A program made the translations under genes and the position numbers. From Confluentibacter flavum (GTDB lineage Bacteria; Bacteroidota; Bacteroidia; Flavobacteriales; Flavobacteriaceae), in NCBI RefSeq assembly GCF_002843175.1, contig NZ_PJEO01000042.1:1-63675 (forward strand): DNA of 63,675 nucleotides, read 5' to 3'. Below, piece after piece: positions 61,793 to 63,675 of this stretch. The notes under the pieces were generated by a model. The model made no database searches and was not told where the DNA came from. It saw only the letters and a program-made list of their open reading frames with translations. Positions within the stretch are counted from its first letter, which is position 1; every line of letters begins with the position of its first letter.

Positions 61793-61849
61793 TACACACA
61801 ACGTTTAGTATAAAGGGCGTTTTAATGCCTTTTATACATTGTTAGGCAC
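61793..61849 (-). repeat. attC-like element D, short form (57 bp)
   Basis: On the minus strand: GTGCCTAAC, AAT, GTATAAAAGGC, a short loop, GCCCTTTATAC, TAAAC and GTTGTGTGTA. GTATAAAAGGC and GCCCTTTATAC pair with one mismatch. GCCTAAC fits the RYYYAAC inverse core exactly. It lacks the standard middle block, so it is a separate site family. The length equals the lower limit quoted for attC sites. Confidence 0.7.
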
Positions 61850-62707
61850 TGGTTTTAGTTCTTTTCGTTTACTCCAATAATATATAGCAAAACCAATAGC
61901 AACGATTGGTAGTACAATTCCAAATTCATCAATATAATAAGCTGTGTTGCCCGTATCTTCAGTTAAAGGTGTGAAAATCCTTTGAATAAATAAATTATGA
62001 CTAGCATGAAGTATTACGGCAGTCCATAAGCTTCCTGACTTGATACGAAACCAAGTATAGATGAAACTCATACTAATAATTAATACCATAAAACAGGACA
62101 TTGCATACCATGATGGTGTTCCACTATTGTAATCAGCAAAGAGTAAAATTGGTAAATGCCAAATCCCCCAAATAAAACCAGAAATCAAGGAAGTTTTTGT
62201 AAATCCTTGGGTTTTGTAAAGTTCTGGCACCAAAAATCCACGCCAGCCAATTTCTTCCCCTAACGCACTTGAAGCACTTCGGATTGTACCGAAAATTCCG
62301 AATAAAATGAAGTAGAATGCTATTATAAATCCGCTTCCTATTTCGCCAAAACCAAAAGAGTTAGTAAGCCTAACAACGTATTCCTTATCATAGAAGCCTC
62401 CCCAGCCAAATACCCATATAACTAGATAAGCAATGAGCGCATATATAAGAGGAATTAGATAACTCCATAATTGATACTTTGTTTTGCCCCATTTCCACCC
62501 AAGATCAGAAATATTTCTCTTTAATATTTTCATAGTAATCAAAGCAGAAATACCAGGACACCACATTATTCCCATAGTAAATTGTCCCCATCCACTGCCC
62601 AGAGTACCAGAATAAATTATTAGAAAATAATAAATTGAACTTAGGGCCAATGTAATTGAAAGAAATATTCCAATGGGCTTGAATTTATTCTTAGTCAGAT
62701 TCTCCAT
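61832..62707 (-). CDS. CPBP-family intramembrane glutamic endopeptidase (cassette gene)
   Basis: The 291-residue protein has about eight membrane helices and the Abi/CPBP motifs: EEIGWRGFLVPELY (the two glutamates and Arg), FIWGIWHLPIL (first His) and ILHASHNLFIQ (second His). The family cleaves prenylated or membrane proteins; some protect bacteriocin producers. Its C-terminal KPVPNNV and the stop are encoded inside element D. The unit ends GTTAGGCAC and GTGCCTAAC are perfectly complementary. Confidence 0.9.
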   Translation of the reverse strand: MENLTKNKFKPIGIFLSITLALSSIYYFLIIYSGTLGSGWGQFTMGIMWCPGISALITMKILKRNISDLGWKWGKTKYQLWSYLIPLIYALIAYLVIWVFGWGGFYDKEYVVRLTNSFGFGEIGSGFIIAFYFILFGIFGTIRSASSALGEEIGWRGFLVPELYKTQGFTKTSLISGFIWGIWHLPILLFADYNSGTPSWYAMSCFMVLIISMSFIYTWFRIKSGSLWTAVILHASHNLFIQRIFTPLTEDTGNTAYYIDEFGIVLPIVAIGFAIYYWSKRKELKPVPNNV

Positions 62708-62735
62708 GATTATTTAGATTAGTCTATGTTAGCTT

Positions 62736-62873
62736 GTGCCTAACGTGTTCGTGTATGGAAAGTTGCGTGTTTGTGGGCGAGGATTTTCCGAAGGAAAATC
62801 GGAAGCCAGCAAACACGCACCCAACTTTGTGCCAGCTAAAACTAGCAATTTTTTATACACGGTGTTGGCATAA
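62736..62873 (-). repeat. attC-like element F (standard long form)
   Basis: On the minus strand: TTATGCCAAC, AC, CGTGTATAAAAAATTGCTAG, the structured middle, CATACACG, AACAC, GTTAGGCAC. The middle folds by AAGTTG with CAACTT, GTGTTTG with CAAACAC, GGC with GCC and GATTTTCC with GGAAAATC around loop GAA (as read on the plus strand). Its length is 138 bases and most of it pairs with itself. Confidence 0.75.
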
Positions 62874-62880
62874 GTACTTT

Positions 62881-63594
62881 TTAATTCATATTTTCTATTA
62901 CTAAAATATCTTTTTCAAAATATCTTTTATTTTCAAAATAATTTAATTTAATAGAATCGGAAGTAATTGAGTCTTGATAGAAATACTCAACTAAAATTCC
63001 TCTTAATTTTTTTTTACCAATTGAATTGAAATATCTTCCAAATATTGCGGTTTTACCAAAGTCAGTTGTTAGTCCGATCGAATTTTTCATCTCATTTTCT
63101 AAATTTAGATTAAATGTCGTATCCAGATTTACTTCTTTTAGGTTAGAAAAGTCCTCATTAAAATTAATTGAATAATCTTTTGGAACAACAACAAATATAT
63201 TTGAGTTTTTATTTTTAAAAAGAGGAGTTGTCAAGTCGATTTTAGCTCTAATTGGTTCGTTTAGTCTAATAGTATCTTTCTCGAAAACTATTTTAAAATG
63301 ACTCCCTTTATTTTTCAAAGTATCTCCATTCTTGTCGAAAACCCAATCTTGGTTTATATATGATTTTCCATTTATCTTTATATATTCCACTGTACTATTT
63401 AAGATTCCAGTAGAATCATAATAATTCCATATTCCAATAGGTTGATTATTTTCAAAAGTCATTCCTTGGGATTTTAGAATGCCATTGGGGAAATAATACT
63501 TTTTTAAGCCGTCGAAATTGTCCGTAGAATTTTTAATTTCATTTTTACAACAAAGAAAAAACAAAAAAAAGGGTAGGGCTAGAAATCTTCTCAT
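62881..63594 (-). CDS. YwqK-like MORN-repeat lipoprotein (cassette gene)
   Basis: The 237-residue protein has a lipobox (FFLCCKNE, Cys about 15-16) and one or two YwqK/MORN-type strands (KKYYFPNGILKSQGMTFENN and QPIGIWNYYDSTGILNSTVE), then a beta-rich domain (about 95-230) that I do not recognise. YwqK proteins are listed as antitoxin-like, but the assignment here is only by repeat. Unit ends GTTGGCATAA and TTATGCCAAC are perfectly complementary. Confidence 0.65.
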   Translation of the reverse strand: MRRFLALPFFLFFLCCKNEIKNSTDNFDGLKKYYFPNGILKSQGMTFENNQPIGIWNYYDSTGILNSTVEYIKINGKSYINQDWVFDKNGDTLKNKGSHFKIVFEKDTIRLNEPIRAKIDLTTPLFKNKNSNIFVVVPKDYSINFNEDFSNLKEVNLDTTFNLNLENEMKNSIGLTTDFGKTAIFGRYFNSIGKKKLRGILVEYFYQDSITSDSIKLNYFENKRYFEKDILVIENMN

Positions 63595-63609
63595 TTGGTT
63601 TTTCAGTAT

Positions 63610-63675
63610 TTATGCCAACGTGTTCGTGTATGGAAAGTTGCGTGTTTGGGGGCGAGGATTTTCCGAAGGAAAATC
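63610..63675 (-). repeat. attC-like element E, cut by the window edge
   Basis: TTATGCCAACG and the following 56 bases match element F almost base for base up to the window end (GATTTTCCGAAGGAAAATC). The left part is present; the rest continues outside. Confidence 0.7.

Larger units (their letters stand above)
58422..63675 (-). mobile_element. integron-like gene-cassette array (partial, continues past the window)
   Basis: Eight minus-strand genes in units are separated by foldable elements at 58724-58862, 60256-60391, 61251-61382, 61793-61849, 62736-62873 and 63610 onward. For each unit the left and right ends are complementary: 60383-60391 with 61251-61259 (9 of 9), 61373-61382 with 61793-61802 (10 of 10), 61841-61849 with 62736-62744 (9 of 9), 62864-62873 with 63610-63619 (10 of 10), 58425-58433 with 58724-58732 (8 of 9). 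Different units have different ends. This is the cassette/attC rule; the integrase is not visible. Confidence 0.7.

Noticed and set aside
1-63675. tRNA, rRNA or tmRNA genes
   Set aside because: None of the intergenic stretches shows cloverleaf arms or conserved rRNA sequence.

Overview
The window looks like part of the chromosome of a low-G+C marine or soil Flavobacteriaceae (Bacteroidota). The reasons are a GldI gliding-motility lipoprotein, a TonB-dependent receptor with an N-terminal carboxypeptidase-like domain, DUF5683/DUF6122/WbqC proteins, a long two-domain-flanked signal peptidase, RecF far from DnaA, and promoters of the TAnnTTTG type instead of E. coli-type boxes. I see no rRNA, tRNA or CRISPR array.

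Layout. 1-2690 is repeat-rich: an IS200/REP-type Y1 transposase between two hairpins, a short CDF-type transporter, a secreted protein with a TTG start, then nested REP-type hairpin pairs. 2694-10697 holds an FMN reductase, an outer-membrane receptor with a neighbouring carboxypeptidase-like protein, ychF behind a tandemly duplicated leader, an SRPBCC protein and an EamA exporter. 11023-15839 encodes topoisomerase IV (parE, a 44-residue ORF, parC). 15843-19960 is a minus-strand envelope/folding operon (DHH phosphoesterase, gldI, cyclophilin-FKBP fusion, lgt, DUF192). Then come ndk, two cold-shock genes and recF with a 2H phosphoesterase and a DUF721 protein. 23472-30087 runs TPR protein, ribH, two small paralogous membrane proteins, mutL, two rhomboids and an EEP protein. 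30172-36181 is a minus-strand housekeeping operon (parA, parB, DUF5683, dapB, lepB, wbqC, DUF6122). 36488-46654 holds an M16 protease, lpxD, a LETM1-like protein, a DUF4331 pair with a TPR lipoprotein, an esterase, DUF4242 and an HMA-AraC regulator. 47118-52827 is a signalling block: a PAS kinase, and a receiver, CheB-CheR-kinase, receiver operon. A GH9 glycosidase of higher G+C and a SulP transporter with a degenerate carbonic-anhydrase domain follow.

The most striking part is 58422-63675 (open at the right edge). Every gene there is on the minus strand. They are small, mostly unrecognised or accessory genes (DUF3185, Sel1 repeat, CPBP protease, YwqK-like lipoprotein). They form units separated by foldable elements of about 57-138 bp. 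The two ends of each unit are complementary to each other over 9-10 bp, and the end sequence differs from unit to unit. This is the rule for integron gene cassettes and attC sites. No integrase is in the window; by orientation it should lie beyond the right edge. I regard this as an integron-like cassette array of a Bacteroidota type whose sites are not quite canonical attC sites.
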